A stretch of 64,000 nt of DNA from Rodentibacter myodis (GTDB lineage: Bacteria; Pseudomonadota; Gammaproteobacteria; Enterobacterales; Pasteurellaceae), in NCBI RefSeq assembly GCF_001999305.1, contig NZ_MLHQ01000014.1, positions 1 to 64,000 on the forward strand, written 5' to 3'. Under the pieces are notes generated by a model, which ran no database searches, was not told the DNA's origin, and saw only the letters and a program-made list of their open reading frames with translations. The position numbers and the translations under genes are program-made. This document shows positions 48,935-58,319 of this stretch, one piece after another; the first letter of the stretch is position 1; each line of letters opens with the position of its first letter.

Positions 48935-50815
48935 ATGTCACAAAATCAAGAAACCCGTGGCTTCCAGTCGGAAGTGAAACAACTTCTTCAATTAATGATC
49001 CATTCTTTATATTCCAACAAAGAAATTTTCTTACGCGAATTAATTTCCAATGCTTCCGATGCGGCGGACAAACTTCGTTTTAAAGCACTTTCTAATCCTA
49101 CACTTTATGAAAATGATGGTGAATTACGTGTGCGTATTAGCTTTGATAGTGAAAAAGGCACGCTAACCATCAGTGATAACGGTATTGGTATGACCCGTGA
49201 GCAGGTTATCGATCATTTAGGGACGATTGCAAAATCAGGAACAAAAGAATTTTTGACCGCACTTGGGCAAGATCAAGCTAAAGATAGCCAACTTATCGGG
49301 CAATTTGGGGTTGGTTTTTATTCTGCCTTTATTGTGGCGGATAAAGTAACCGTAAAAACCCGTGCTGCCGGTGAAGCGGCGGATAAAGCAGTGGTTTGGG
49401 AATCCGCCGGTGAGGGGGAATATTCGGTAGCGGATATTGAGAAAAAATCCCGTGGTACGGACGTGATTTTGCATTTGCGTGAAGATGAGAAAGAATTTTT
49501 AAACGAATGGCGTTTGCGTGACATTATCGGCAAATATTCCGATCATATCGGGCTTCCGGTGGAAATGTTGACTAAAGAATATGATGACGAAGGCAAAGAA
49601 ATCGGCGAAAAATGGGAAAAAATTAATAAATCCGAAGCCCTTTGGACACGCAGTAAAAACGATATTTCCGATGAAGAATACAAAGAATTTTACAAACATT
49701 TGAGCCACGATTTTGCGGATCCATTGTTATGGACGCACAACAAAGTGGAAGGTAACCAAGAATATACCAGCTTGCTTTATGTGCCGAGTAAAGCCCCTTG
49801 GGATTTATTCAACCGCGATCATAAACACGGCTTAAAACTTTATGTTCAACGCGTATTCATTATGGATGATGCGGAACAATTTATGCCGAATTATTTGCGT
49901 TTTATGCGCGGATTGATTGATAGCAACGATTTGCCGTTAAACGTATCCCGTGAAATTTTGCAGGATAATAAAGTCACGGCGGCATTACGCAAAGCCTTAA
50001 CCAAACGTTCATTACAAATGCTGGAAAAATTGGCAAAAGACGATGCGGAAAAATACCAACAATTCTGGAAAGAATTCGGCTTAGTATTAAAAGAAGGCAC
50101 GGCGGAAGATTTTGCCAACAAAGAAACGATTGCGAAATTATTGCGTTTTGCTTCCACACATAATGGCAGCAGTGAACAAACCGTTTCTTTGGAAGATTAT
50201 GTTTCCCGTATGAAAGAAGGGCAAAAAGCCATTTATTACATCACGGCGGATAGTTATGTGGCGGCAAAAAACAGCCCGCACTTAGAGCTTTTCAATAAGA
50301 AAGATATTGAAGTATTGCTGTTATCCGACCGCATTGATGAATGGATGTTGAGCTATTTAACGGAATTTGGCGGTAAGCCGTTGCAAAGTATTACCAAAGC
50401 GAACTTGGATTTGGGCGATTTGGCGGATAAAGAATCCGAAGCGCAAAAAGAACAAGATGAAGCCTTTGGTAGCTTTATTGAACGGGTGAAAACCTTGTTA
50501 GGCGATCGGGTAAAAGAAGTGCGTTTAACCCATAACTTGACGGACACGCCGGCAGTGGTTTCCACCGATAATGATCAAATGACCACACAAATGGCAAAAC
50601 TTTTCGCCGCCGCCGGTCAGCTGGTGCCGGAAGTGAAATATACTTTTGAACTCAATCCGGAACATCATTTGGTGAAAAAAGCAGCGGATATTGCCGATGA
50701 AACGGAATTTGCCGATTGGGTAGAATTATTGCTTGAGCAGGCAATGCTGGCGGAGCGTGGTGCTTTAGAAAATCCTGTGGCGTTTATTAAACGTATTAAT
50801 AAGTTGCTAGGTTAA
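48935..50815 (+). CDS. htpG: Chaperone HtpG (Hsp90)
   Basis: ATP-dependent chaperone of 626 residues. The GHKL ATPase domain is clear: [38 protein letters not shown] and [18 protein letters not shown]. Middle and C-terminal dimerisation domains follow. AGAAGGAAAA precedes the ATG. A single-gene unit with a terminator. Confidence 0.97.
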   Translation: MSQNQETRGFQSEVKQLLQLMIHSLYSNKEIFLRELISNASDAADKLRFKALSNPTLYENDGELRVRISFDSEKGTLTISDNGIGMTREQVIDHLGTIAKSGTKEFLTALGQDQAKDSQLIGQFGVGFYSAFIVADKVTVKTRAAGEAADKAVVWESAGEGEYSVADIEKKSRGTDVILHLREDEKEFLNEWRLRDIIGKYSDHIGLPVEMLTKEYDDEGKEIGEKWEKINKSEALWTRSKNDISDEEYKEFYKHLSHDFADPLLWTHNKVEGNQEYTSLLYVPSKAPWDLFNRDHKHGLKLYVQRVFIMDDAEQFMPNYLRFMRGLIDSNDLPLNVSREILQDNKVTAALRKALTKRSLQMLEKLAKDDAEKYQQFWKEFGLVLKEGTAEDFANKETIAKLLRFASTHNGSSEQTVSLEDYVSRMKEGQKAIYYITADSYVAAKNSPHLELFNKKDIEVLLLSDRIDEWMLSYLTEFGGKPLQSITKANLDLGDLADKESEAQKEQDEAFGSFIERVKTLLGDRVKEVRLTHNLTDTPAVVSTDNDQMTTQMAKLFAAAGQLVPEVKYTFELNPEHHLVKKAADIADETEFADWVELLLEQAMLAERGALENPVAFIKRINKLLG

Positions 50816-50832
50816 TTGCTTTAATTTCGGTT

Positions 50833-50866
50833 AAAATCCTCAGTCCAGATAGATTGAGGATTTTTT
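50833..50866 (+). terminator. htpG terminator
   Basis: AAAATCCTCA / TGAGGATTTT stem with a 12-base loop running into TTTTTT. Confidence 0.85.
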
Positions 50867-50881
50867 ATTTTAGGAGATTTT

Positions 50882-51226
50882 ATGATTATCGTTTACGGCA
50901 TTAAAAACTGCGACACCGTGAAAAAGGCCTTGAAATGGCTTGCGGATCATCAGATTGAACATAAACTTCACGATTATCGCACAGATGGCTTGGAAGAAAC
51001 CTTTTTACAACAAGCAGAAGCACAATTTGGTTGGGAAAATTTGGTCAATAAACGTAGCACGACTTGGCGAAATTTAGATGATGAGGTCAAAAAAACATTG
51101 TCGAAATCCACCGCACTTTCGGTTTTGTTGAAAAATCCGACTTTAATTAAACGCCCTATTATTTTGCAGGAAGGAAAGGCGTTGATTGGTTTTAATGAGA
51201 AGGAATATTCGGCGGCTTTCGCATAA
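50882..51226 (+). CDS. ArsC/Spx-family protein YffB
   Basis: 114 residues, thioredoxin-fold ArsC family of the YffB/Spx type. GIKNCDTVKKALKWL has a single active-site Cys. The segment LIKRPIILQEGKALIGFNE is the family C-terminal signature with cis-Pro and Arg-Pro. Probably a glutathione-dependent reductase rather than an arsenate resistance enzyme, since no ars genes are near. It precedes dapE, as yffB does in E. coli and H. influenzae. Confidence 0.9.
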   Translation: MIIVYGIKNCDTVKKALKWLADHQIEHKLHDYRTDGLEETFLQQAEAQFGWENLVNKRSTTWRNLDDEVKKTLSKSTALSVLLKNPTLIKRPIILQEGKALIGFNEKEYSAAFA

Positions 51227-51253
51227 AGTGCGGTTATTTTTTCAGGAGTTTTT

Positions 51254-52387
51254 ATGCAAGAAAATGTGGTTTATTTGGCACAAGATTTAATTCGCCGCCC
51301 TTCTATTAGTCCGAATGATGAAGGTTGTCAGCAACTGATTGCCGAACGTTTGCAAAAACTGGGTTTTCAGATTGAATGGATGCCGTTTAACGAAACGTTA
51401 AATTTGTGGGCAAAACACGGCAAAGGCGAACCGGTTATTGCCTTTGCAGGGCATACGGATGTCGTGCCGACTGGCGATGAAACCCAGTGGACATCTCCGC
51501 CATTTGAAGCGCATATTGCAGATGGAATGCTTTATGGACGTGGCGCGGCAGATATGAAAGGCTCGCTTGCGGCAATGATTGTGGCAGCGGAAGAATATGT
51601 GAAAGCCAATCCCGATCATCAGGGGACGATTGCTTTGCTTATCACTTCAGATGAAGAAGCCGCCGCGAAAGACGGCACTGTGCGTGTGGTGGAAACCTTA
51701 ATGGCACGTGGCGAAAAAATCACCTATTGTATGGTGGGTGAACCCTCAAGTTCAAAAACCTTGGGGGACGTGGTGAAGAACGGTCGCCGTGGATCGATTA
51801 CCGGCAACCTTTATATTGAAGGGATTCAGGGACACGTGGCTTATCCGCATTTGGCTGAAAATCCGATTCACAAAGCTGCACCATTTTTGCTAGCACTCAC
51901 GACTTATCAATGGGACAAGGGGAACGAATTTTTCCCGCCTACCAGCTTACAAATTGCCAATATTCACGCCGGCACGGGCAGTAATAATGTGATTCCGGGG
52001 GAACTGTATGTGCAATTTAATTTGCGTTATTGCACGGAAGTAACGGACGACATTATTAAACAAACCGTGGCGGAAATGTTGGAAAAGCACAGTTTGAAAT
52101 ATCGTATTGAGTGGCAGCTTTCCGGCAAACCGTTTTTAACCAAACCGGGTAAATTATTAGATGCCCTAACCCTTGCGATTGAACAAACCACCGGTATAAC
52201 GCCAAAGCCGGAAACAGGCGGGGGAACGTCCGATGGGCGATTTATCGCACTTATGGGGGCTGAAGTGGTGGAATTTGGCCCGCTTAATGCCACCATTCAC
52301 AAAGTGAATGAGTGCGTGAACGTGGCAGACCTCGCCAAGTGCGGTCAGATTTATCACCAAATGTTAGTGAATTTATTGGATAAATAA
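51254..52387 (+). CDS. dapE: Succinyl-diaminopimelate desuccinylase DapE
   Basis: Zinc peptidase family M20 enzyme of the lysine/DAP pathway. Metal-binding motifs: [26 protein letters not shown] and [12 protein letters not shown] with the catalytic Glu. GGGTSDGRF near residue 320 binds substrate. 377 residues is the usual length. CAGGAG precedes the ATG. The next gene begins two bases after its stop. Confidence 0.97.
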   Translation: MQENVVYLAQDLIRRPSISPNDEGCQQLIAERLQKLGFQIEWMPFNETLNLWAKHGKGEPVIAFAGHTDVVPTGDETQWTSPPFEAHIADGMLYGRGAADMKGSLAAMIVAAEEYVKANPDHQGTIALLITSDEEAAAKDGTVRVVETLMARGEKITYCMVGEPSSSKTLGDVVKNGRRGSITGNLYIEGIQGHVAYPHLAENPIHKAAPFLLALTTYQWDKGNEFFPPTSLQIANIHAGTGSNNVIPGELYVQFNLRYCTEVTDDIIKQTVAEMLEKHSLKYRIEWQLSGKPFLTKPGKLLDALTLAIEQTTGITPKPETGGGTSDGRFIALMGAEVVEFGPLNATIHKVNECVNVADLAKCGQIYHQMLVNLLDK

Positions 52388-52388
52388 A

Positions 52389-53069
52389 ATGAAATTAACC
52401 GTTGAAATGCTTTGCGGAAAATCCCGTGAACACCTTGTCAATTTACCCACGCCTCATTCTTCGAACCATTTTTTACAAGAGCAGGCAATGAAAGCCTTTC
52501 AAGGCTTGCAACAAAGTGCGGTCAAAAATGGCTTTAATTTACAACCGGCAAGCAGTTTTCGTGATTTTCAACGCCAACAAATGATTTGGAACGGAAAATT
52601 TAACGGTGAACGTAAAGTACACGATGATGATGGACAGCCGTTAGATTTGAGTCAACTGGACGATTGGCAAAAATGTCAGGCGATTTTACGTTGGTCGGCA
52701 CTGCCGGGGGCAAGCCGCCACCATTGGGGAACGGAAATTGATATTTTCGATCCCGATCGCCTGCCACAAAACCAATCTTTACAACTTGAACCTTGGGAAT
52801 ATGAAAAAGGCGGTTATTTTTTCGAGTTAAGCGAATTTCTTACGGAAAATCTACCGCACTTTGATTTTGCCCTGCCCTTTATGCAAATGGCGAAAAATAA
52901 AAAAATAGGGCGAGAGCCTTGGCATATCAGTTATTTGCCTTTAGCCGTTCAGGCGGGCGAGCAATTTTCGGCAGAGATTTTGTTGCAGGCTTGGCAAAAT
53001 GAGGAGATTGGGGGAAAAGTTGTTCTGAACGATCATCTTGAGCAAATTTTCGAGCAATTTATGGTGTGA
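52389..53069 (+). CDS. M15-family D-Ala-D-Ala carboxypeptidase-like protein
   Basis: 226 residues with the VanY/M15B zinc peptidase motifs: ASSFRDFQRQQMIW, SRHHWGTEIDIFD (SxHxxGxxxD form with metal His and Asp), and EPWHISYLP (catalytic Glu and second His). No signal peptide is visible at the N-terminus, which is odd for an enzyme acting on peptidoglycan; cytoplasmic action on recycled muropeptides or non-classical export are alternatives. Coupled to dapE, another DAP/wall gene. Confidence 0.88.
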   Translation: MKLTVEMLCGKSREHLVNLPTPHSSNHFLQEQAMKAFQGLQQSAVKNGFNLQPASSFRDFQRQQMIWNGKFNGERKVHDDDGQPLDLSQLDDWQKCQAILRWSALPGASRHHWGTEIDIFDPDRLPQNQSLQLEPWEYEKGGYFFELSEFLTENLPHFDFALPFMQMAKNKKIGREPWHISYLPLAVQAGEQFSAEILLQAWQNEEIGGKVVLNDHLEQIFEQFMV

Positions 53070-53130
53070 GCCGTCTTCGAGATAATGAATAGCGTTTAGT
53101 TAACGGTTTAATTAAATGAGGAAAAATAAA

Positions 53131-54291
53131 ATGAAGAAAAGTCTTATTCTGACTTTCGCACTGATTTCAAATATGGCGCTTGCGGAAATTCAACTCAGTC
53201 CTTATCCACTCAATGTCGGTGAAGCCCGACAAGTGGAGGCTGGCGATAATGAAGGGTTAATCGTGATCAATCAAAAAGGCGAGCTTTGGCAGGTTCAAGG
53301 AGAAAAAACACAATTATTAATGGAGAATGTTTCGCCGAAGATCGCCCCGAAAGCAGGCTATGAACGGATTGCTCTTGCGGATAATCAGGGCAATTTTACG
53401 TTATGGACAACGGGTAAAATCTATCGTTCCACTATTCCTATGGCGGAAAATGCGACAATGCAACCGCTCGCTTTTGCGACAATCGGTGTGGTAAAACAGG
53501 AAAACGGCTACAAGTTAGCCCGTATTGAAACGGAAGGGGAAAATGCAAAAATTACTGCCTTAACGGCTCAAAATGTGTTGCCTGATGCAAGACCATTACA
53601 GGTTAATTTTAATGGTGATGATCACAAACAAGGGCATATTGCCATATTTGCCGAGCCGGATAGTGAAACTTATCAGCACGGTGTGCTTGGCGATAATATG
53701 GAGGCGAAAACGCTACTTTATGTTGAACGTCATACCCTTGAACCCTTGGCGGAAAGCCTTTCTCAAAAAGGGCTGGTTTTTGAAGCCAATCAATTAAGTG
53801 TTTTAACGAAAAATAATCAAAGTCGATTAGTGGGTGTAATGTCCGGCAATGGTGAAGGCGGAAGAACTGTATTAGTTGGATTAACCAACGGAAAATTAAC
53901 CATTGAAGCCGAAAGTCAGCCATTGCCTTCCAATCGTTGGCAGTCCCCTTTTGTGTTTAATCAACACCTCTATGCGGTACAAATGCCCCATTTATTGGGG
54001 AGGTTGGTTGAGTATCGTCAAAACGGCAAATGGCTCAATGAGTCTGAAATAGAAAAAGGATTAAGTAACCATCGTTACGGTACTTATGAAACCAATTTGG
54101 CTGCCACCACATCAAATTTTGCGGTTATTCCGCAGTATGGCTATACACAAGTGAGTATAATGGATAAACAAGGTATATTAACGAAATTACCGAAAAAATT
54201 ACCTGCTGAAATCATTAAATCCGTTGCCGACAAAAATCAAGTTTATTTACTATTGAATAATGGTCAGATTTGGACTGTGGAAGATAAGTGA
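53131..54291 (+). CDS. Unrecognised exported protein
   Basis: 386 residues from the ATG at 53131. MKKSLILTFALISNMALA is a clear signal peptide, so the protein is periplasmic or surface exposed. The mature part has repeating beta-strand patterns such as NEGLIVINQKGELWQVQG and DKNQVYLLLNNGQIWTVEDK at the two ends, suggesting a beta-propeller-like fold. No Cys is seen in the mature chain. I do not recognise a family. It has a GAGGAAAAA ribosome site and is followed by the terminator shared with rapZ. Confidence 0.75.
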   Translation: MKKSLILTFALISNMALAEIQLSPYPLNVGEARQVEAGDNEGLIVINQKGELWQVQGEKTQLLMENVSPKIAPKAGYERIALADNQGNFTLWTTGKIYRSTIPMAENATMQPLAFATIGVVKQENGYKLARIETEGENAKITALTAQNVLPDARPLQVNFNGDDHKQGHIAIFAEPDSETYQHGVLGDNMEAKTLLYVERHTLEPLAESLSQKGLVFEANQLSVLTKNNQSRLVGVMSGNGEGGRTVLVGLTNGKLTIEAESQPLPSNRWQSPFVFNQHLYAVQMPHLLGRLVEYRQNGKWLNESEIEKGLSNHRYGTYETNLAATTSNFAVIPQYGYTQVSIMDKQGILTKLPKKLPAEIIKSVADKNQVYLLLNNGQIWTVEDK

Positions 54292-54322
54292 GTATTGAGT
54301 AGATATATTATTGATCATAGGG

Positions 54323-54352
54323 AAAAGTGCGGTTAAATATGACCGCACTTTT
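54323..54352. terminator. Bidirectional terminator between the exported protein gene and rapZ
   Basis: AAAAGTGCGGT / ACCGCACTTTT, an 11-base-pair stem of paired uptake signals with an eight-base loop and T runs on both strands. It touches the rapZ stop codon. Confidence 0.9.
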
Positions 54353-55209
54353 TACTTGTTTTTGCTTCTCTCAAGGGATTTGTGTTGAATTTTCACATTT
54401 TTCCCTTTGGCTTGGAGATATTCACCGAGCTGCTGGGCAATATAAACAGAGCGGTGTTTTCCGCCGGTGCAGCCAATGGCAATGGTTAAATAGCTACGGT
54501 TATTTTGTTCCAACATTGGTAACCAAGTTTCGATATAGTTACGTGTGAGGTAAATAAAATTATTCACTTCATTGTGGCTATTTAAAAAGTGTGCAACCGG
54601 TTCATCTAAACCTGTCATTGGGCGAAGTTCCGGATTCCAATGGGGATTGGGCAGAAAACGCACATCAAAAACATAATCCGCATCAAGGGGAATGCCGTAT
54701 TTAAAGCCAAAAGATTCTACGATAATTTTTAACGCTTTATCCGCATTACCGTGTAAGAACTCACGCAAACGTTCCGCAAGGGCGTGGGTAGAAAGTGTGG
54801 TGGTATCAATAATGAAATTGGCATATTGAATCAGTGGCTCAAGTTGTTGATATTCTGCATCAATGGCGGTTTCAAGGGACAAATCTTTCGCCGAAAGCGG
54901 ATGTAGGCGGCGTGAATCGCTATAACGGCGAATAAGCGTGCTACGATCCGCTTCCAAGAAAATAATTTTAGTGGAATAGTGTTGTTGGATATTGGTGAGA
55001 ATGCGTTCAAGCTCACTTGTTGATTCCGGCAAATTACGGATATCAAGACTAATTGCCACGGTGGTTTGGGTTTTGGCTAAGATTTCCGCTAATTGAGGTA
55101 ATAAATCGAGCGGAAGATTATCAACGCAATAGTACCCCATATCTTCCAATGCACTCAAGGCAACAGATTTTCCGGCGCCGGAGCGACCGCTGATAATGAT
55201 GATTTCCAT
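54352..55209 (-). CDS. rapZ: RNase adaptor protein RapZ
   Basis: 285 residues. P-loop [24 protein letters not shown] at the N-terminus; the C-terminal RNA-binding domain contains [16 protein letters not shown]. In E. coli RapZ delivers GlmZ sRNA to RNase E and senses glucosamine-6-phosphate. It follows ptsN by 14 bases in the lpt-ptsN-rapZ group. Whether GlmY/GlmZ exist in this organism is not shown by the window. Confidence 0.94.
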   Translation of the reverse strand: MEIIIISGRSGAGKSVALSALEDMGYYCVDNLPLDLLPQLAEILAKTQTTVAISLDIRNLPESTSELERILTNIQQHYSTKIIFLEADRSTLIRRYSDSRRLHPLSAKDLSLETAIDAEYQQLEPLIQYANFIIDTTTLSTHALAERLREFLHGNADKALKIIVESFGFKYGIPLDADYVFDVRFLPNPHWNPELRPMTGLDEPVAHFLNSHNEVNNFIYLTRNYIETWLPMLEQNNRSYLTIAIGCTGGKHRSVYIAQQLGEYLQAKGKNVKIQHKSLERSKNK

Positions 55210-55223
55210 AAAACCTCATAATA

Positions 55224-55724
55224 TTATGCGTTGTCTTTGGTTGAAGGCATTGCGTCTTCCACTTGATCGGCAATTTCAAAAACTTGCCAAATTTCATCCG
55301 CACTTTTTGCCGAACGAAGTTGTTTGATAAAGTTTTTATCCGTTAATTTTTCAGTGAGTTCGGAAAGAACGGGAATATAGACAGAGCATTGGTTATCCGG
55401 TATAAGCACGGCAAAAACCAAATCCACCGGTTTGCCGTCTTGAGCATCATAATCAATGGGCGTATCCAGTTGCATAAATACCCCCAAGGCTTTCGTGATT
55501 GCGCCGGGGGGGAGTTTTGCTTTTGGCATTGCCACGCCGTTGCCTAAGCCTGAATTGCCTAGTTTTTCCCGATTAAATAAACATTCAAAACAGGCTTGCT
55601 CCGCTTTATCACAGTGTAATTGCTCCATAATAAAGCTGGAAATGGATTCAAATAACCGTTTTTTACTGGAAAAGGTTACGCCCTGACGAATATCTTCAGG
55701 GCGTAGTAGTTCTGCAAATTTCAT
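55224..55724 (-). CDS. ptsN: PtsN-like EIIA(Ntr) domain protein lacking the phosphorylation His
   Basis: 166 residues, PTS EIIA type 2 domain. In E. coli PtsN the phosphorylated His73 lies in GNGIAIPHGK. Here the matching segment is GNGVAMPKAK, with Lys68 in place of His; the codon is AAA, so it is not a sequence ambiguity in frame. The rest of the fold motifs are retained (TPIDYDAQDGKPVDLVFAVLIP). It can therefore not carry phosphate at that site and would act, if at all, as a fixed regulator. Neighbours lptB and rapZ are the same as in E. coli. Confidence 0.92.
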   Translation of the reverse strand: MKFAELLRPEDIRQGVTFSSKKRLFESISSFIMEQLHCDKAEQACFECLFNREKLGNSGLGNGVAMPKAKLPPGAITKALGVFMQLDTPIDYDAQDGKPVDLVFAVLIPDNQCSVYIPVLSELTEKLTDKNFIKQLRSAKSADEIWQVFEIADQVEDAMPSTKDNA

Positions 55725-55726
55725 CT

Positions 55727-56452
55727 CTATAACTTAAATTGTTCACCAAGATACACACGTTTTACGTGTTCATCATTCATTACTTGTTCCGGTGTGCCGG
55801 TGGCAATGATTTTGCCTTCGCCCACAATATAGGCACGTTCGCACACATCCAAGGTTTCGCGCACATTATGGTCGGTAATAAGTACACCCAAACCACGGTT
55901 GCGCAAATCGGTAATGATCTTTTTAATATCCGTTACCGAAATAGGGTCAACGCCGGCGAAAGGTTCATCCAATAAAATAAATTTTGGATTAGCGGCAAGA
56001 GCGCGGGCAATTTCCACACGGCGGCGTTCTCCCCCGGAAAGGGATTGCCCCAGACTGTCACGAATATGTTCAATATTAAATTCTTCGATAAGTTCGTCCG
56101 CTCTTTCCCGGCGTTGTTCGGGGGTTAAATCTTTGCGGATTTCTAACACCGCCATTAAATTTTCGTACACGGTTAAACGGCGGAAGATGGAGGCTTCTTG
56201 AGGAAGATAACCGATTCCCCGTTGCGCACGGCTGTGCATTGGTAACAGGCTGATGTCTTCACCGTCAATAATGATCTTACCTTGATCTTGACGAACCAAG
56301 CCCACGACCATATAGAAAGTCGTGGTTTTACCTGCGCCATTGGGGCCTAATAAGCCGACAATTTCGTTAGAATTAACCGTAAGACTCACATCGGAAACCA
56401 CTTTGCGGCTTTTGTAGCTTTTTGCCAGAAATTCAGCGTGTAATATGGACAT
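55727..56452 (-). CDS. lptB: LPS export ABC transporter ATP-binding protein LptB
   Basis: 241 residues. Walker A GPNGAGKT at 36-43, signature [15 protein letters not shown], Walker [14 protein letters not shown] and the switch His in [11 protein letters not shown]. Powers LPS extraction with LptF and LptG, which are not in the window. Located between lptA and ptsN, three bases from each. Confidence 0.97.
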   Translation of the reverse strand: MSILHAEFLAKSYKSRKVVSDVSLTVNSNEIVGLLGPNGAGKTTTFYMVVGLVRQDQGKIIIDGEDISLLPMHSRAQRGIGYLPQEASIFRRLTVYENLMAVLEIRKDLTPEQRRERADELIEEFNIEHIRDSLGQSLSGGERRRVEIARALAANPKFILLDEPFAGVDPISVTDIKKIITDLRNRGLGVLITDHNVRETLDVCERAYIVGEGKIIATGTPEQVMNDEHVKRVYLGEQFKL

Positions 56453-56455
56453 CGG

Positions 56456-56971
56456 TTATTTTTTACCTTTTTGTTGTAATTGGGTTGGAATCAACACGGT
56501 TTGCACGCGTGATTTGCCGCCATTGGCTTTTAATTGTTGTTTTTTCACATCGTAAGTAATGCGTTCGCCATTGATTTTGCTATCAAGCTGTTTTAACTCC
56601 GCATTGCCGGTAAGGGTTAAAAATTCCGCCCCTAAATCATAATGGACTTTATTGGCTTTGCCATCTACCGGTTTTCCGTCATCTAATAATTGATGAAAGG
56701 TGACCGGAGAACCAAAGGCTTCTACCGTTTCTTTTTTACCGGAATTTTCCGGTGGGCGGGTGATCACCACTTTGTTCGCTTTAATTAAAATGGAACCCTG
56801 TGTAATCACCACATTATCGGTGAACGTGACCACACTGTTTTCCATATCCAAAGATTGATTATCGGAAACAATGTTAATGGGTTGGTTGGTATCGTCTTTC
56901 AACGCCAAGGCGGAAAGAGACGTCATCGCCAAGGTGGTGATGAGTAGAATTTTACGGTTTACTGATTTCAT
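56456..56971 (-). CDS. lptA: LPS transport periplasmic protein LptA
   Basis: 171 residues with signal peptide MKSVNRKILLITTLAMTSLSALA. The OstA-like jellyroll has the repeating beta-strand pattern (NQSLDMENSVVTFTDNVVITQGSI...). It bridges LPS from LptC to LptD. Its first 20 bases overlap the end of lptC. Confidence 0.94.
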   Translation of the reverse strand: MKSVNRKILLITTLAMTSLSALALKDDTNQPINIVSDNQSLDMENSVVTFTDNVVITQGSILIKANKVVITRPPENSGKKETVEAFGSPVTFHQLLDDGKPVDGKANKVHYDLGAEFLTLTGNAELKQLDSKINGERITYDVKKQQLKANGGKSRVQTVLIPTQLQQKGKK

Positions 56972-57560
56972 AATATGTTTTTACCTGTTCTTTTAAGGTT
57001 GCCGCTTGTTGGCGTAAATTGCCGACTAATTTTAACCCTGTTGAATTAAAATTAAGTCCATTAATTTTTACTTGTGTATCGGAGGCGATATCCTGCGTTT
57101 TTAAGTTGATGTTTGCCGATTCGGTTTCAACACGTTGTAATTTTGAAAGCGGATCTAAACTTTCTGCCACCACGTTGCCTTCCAAATAAAGCATTTCATT
57201 TTTCATTAATTTGGCTTTCTGCGCACTTAATTTCCAATTTTGTTTATCCAGTTGAATTTTATCCGAATTGGTTTTTTCTTTATCCGAATCGAGCGGTGTA
57301 TCAAAAAGATAGACCAACGGCGAGATAAAATCCGTATGTCCGTCTTGTGTGTAATATTCCACTTTTTCGGCGGTGGCAAGATATTGTTTTTTTCCTTCCG
57401 GTGAAAAAATGGTGGTGGCCATTTTGTTGCCGACATATTCCGGTGAATCCGGTTTTTTAACCAGATTTTCCAAATCGGCGTTATCTTGATTTAAGGTGTA
57501 AAACCAACCCAATAAAGCAAGGGCAATCACACCTAAAACAATATTCCAACGAAGGTTCAT
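56952..57560 (-). CDS. lptC: LPS export protein LptC
   Basis: 202 residues with a single N-terminal membrane helix (WNIVLGVIALALLGWFYTL) and a periplasmic jellyroll ending near LKEQVKTYYEISKP. First gene of lptC-lptA-lptB-ptsN-rapZ. The kdsD/kdsC genes that precede lptC in E. coli are replaced here by darP. Confidence 0.93.
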   Translation of the reverse strand: MNLRWNIVLGVIALALLGWFYTLNQDNADLENLVKKPDSPEYVGNKMATTIFSPEGKKQYLATAEKVEYYTQDGHTDFISPLVYLFDTPLDSDKEKTNSDKIQLDKQNWKLSAQKAKLMKNEMLYLEGNVVAESLDPLSKLQRVETESANINLKTQDIASDTQVKINGLNFNSTGLKLVGNLRQQAATLKEQVKTYYEISKP

Positions 57561-57575
57561 AAATAAGTTTTCCTA

Positions 57576-57589
57576 TTGATTTATATCAG
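57576..57589 (-). promoter_or_regulatory. FNR-like box upstream of lptC
   Basis: TTGATTTATATCAG on the plus strand matches TTGAT-N4-ATCAA with one change. It ends 16 bases before the lptC start and has the same core as the box before tpsB. May be chance. Confidence 0.3.
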
Positions 57590-57628
57590 AAATGTGCAAG
57601 GCAAAGTGCGGTCAAAAATCGTGGTATT

Positions 57629-58168
57629 TTATTCTTCCAACAACATTAACGCTTTCAACATTTGATAAATTTCACGATAAGCCTTTGAAGGTTTATTTTG
57701 GGCTTTTTCCTTTTGAGCCGCACGAATTAAATGACGTAATTGTTGGCGGTCGGCATTGGGATATTCATCTAATAATGAAGTCAGTGCCACATCGCCTTTT
57801 TCAACAAGCTCATCCCGTTTATATTCAATTTTATGCAACATTGCCTGTTGTTGATTGTGTTTATTTTCGATTTTAGCCAAGGCTTCACGAATTGGCTCAA
57901 CATCAATGCCCCGTAAAAGTTTACCGATATATTGTAATTGTCGGCGGCGTGCTTCTTTTTGCAAACGTTGCGCCAGTTCAATGGCATCAAGAAAGGCTTC
58001 ATCAAGCGGGATTTTAGTCAGATTGATTTTGGTTAAGTTCACGAGTTTTTCGCCAAGCTGTTTTAGTTCTTCCGCATCCCGTTTGATTTCGCTTTTACTT
58101 ACCCAAATAATTTCTTCCTGATCTTCATCTTCCCAATCGAAGGCTTCTTTTTTCTTGCGTTTTGCCAT
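57629..58168 (-). CDS. darP: Ribosome-associated protein DarP (YjgA)
   Basis: 179 residues, DUF615 family; assists 50S subunit assembly in E. coli. Starts [31 protein letters not shown], with a basic tract then an acidic tract, typical of the family. The ATG at 58168 fits; an earlier in-frame ATG (58207) would add 13 residues lacking conservation. Divergent from pmbA, as in E. coli. Confidence 0.93.
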   Translation of the reverse strand: MAKRKKKEAFDWEDEDQEEIIWVSKSEIKRDAEELKQLGEKLVNLTKINLTKIPLDEAFLDAIELAQRLQKEARRRQLQYIGKLLRGIDVEPIREALAKIENKHNQQQAMLHKIEYKRDELVEKGDVALTSLLDEYPNADRQQLRHLIRAAQKEKAQNKPSKAYREIYQMLKALMLLEE

Positions 58169-58319
58169 TTTGTACCCTTTATGAAAATTTGGCGCGCATT
58201 CTAGCATAAAGTTTAGGATCTGTTGATATTCATTTTTGCCCTTTTGTGGGAATAAAATGCCTTATCAATAACCGACAAAATAAGATAAAATGCGGCAAAT
58301 TTTGAGATGAGGAAAAGAA

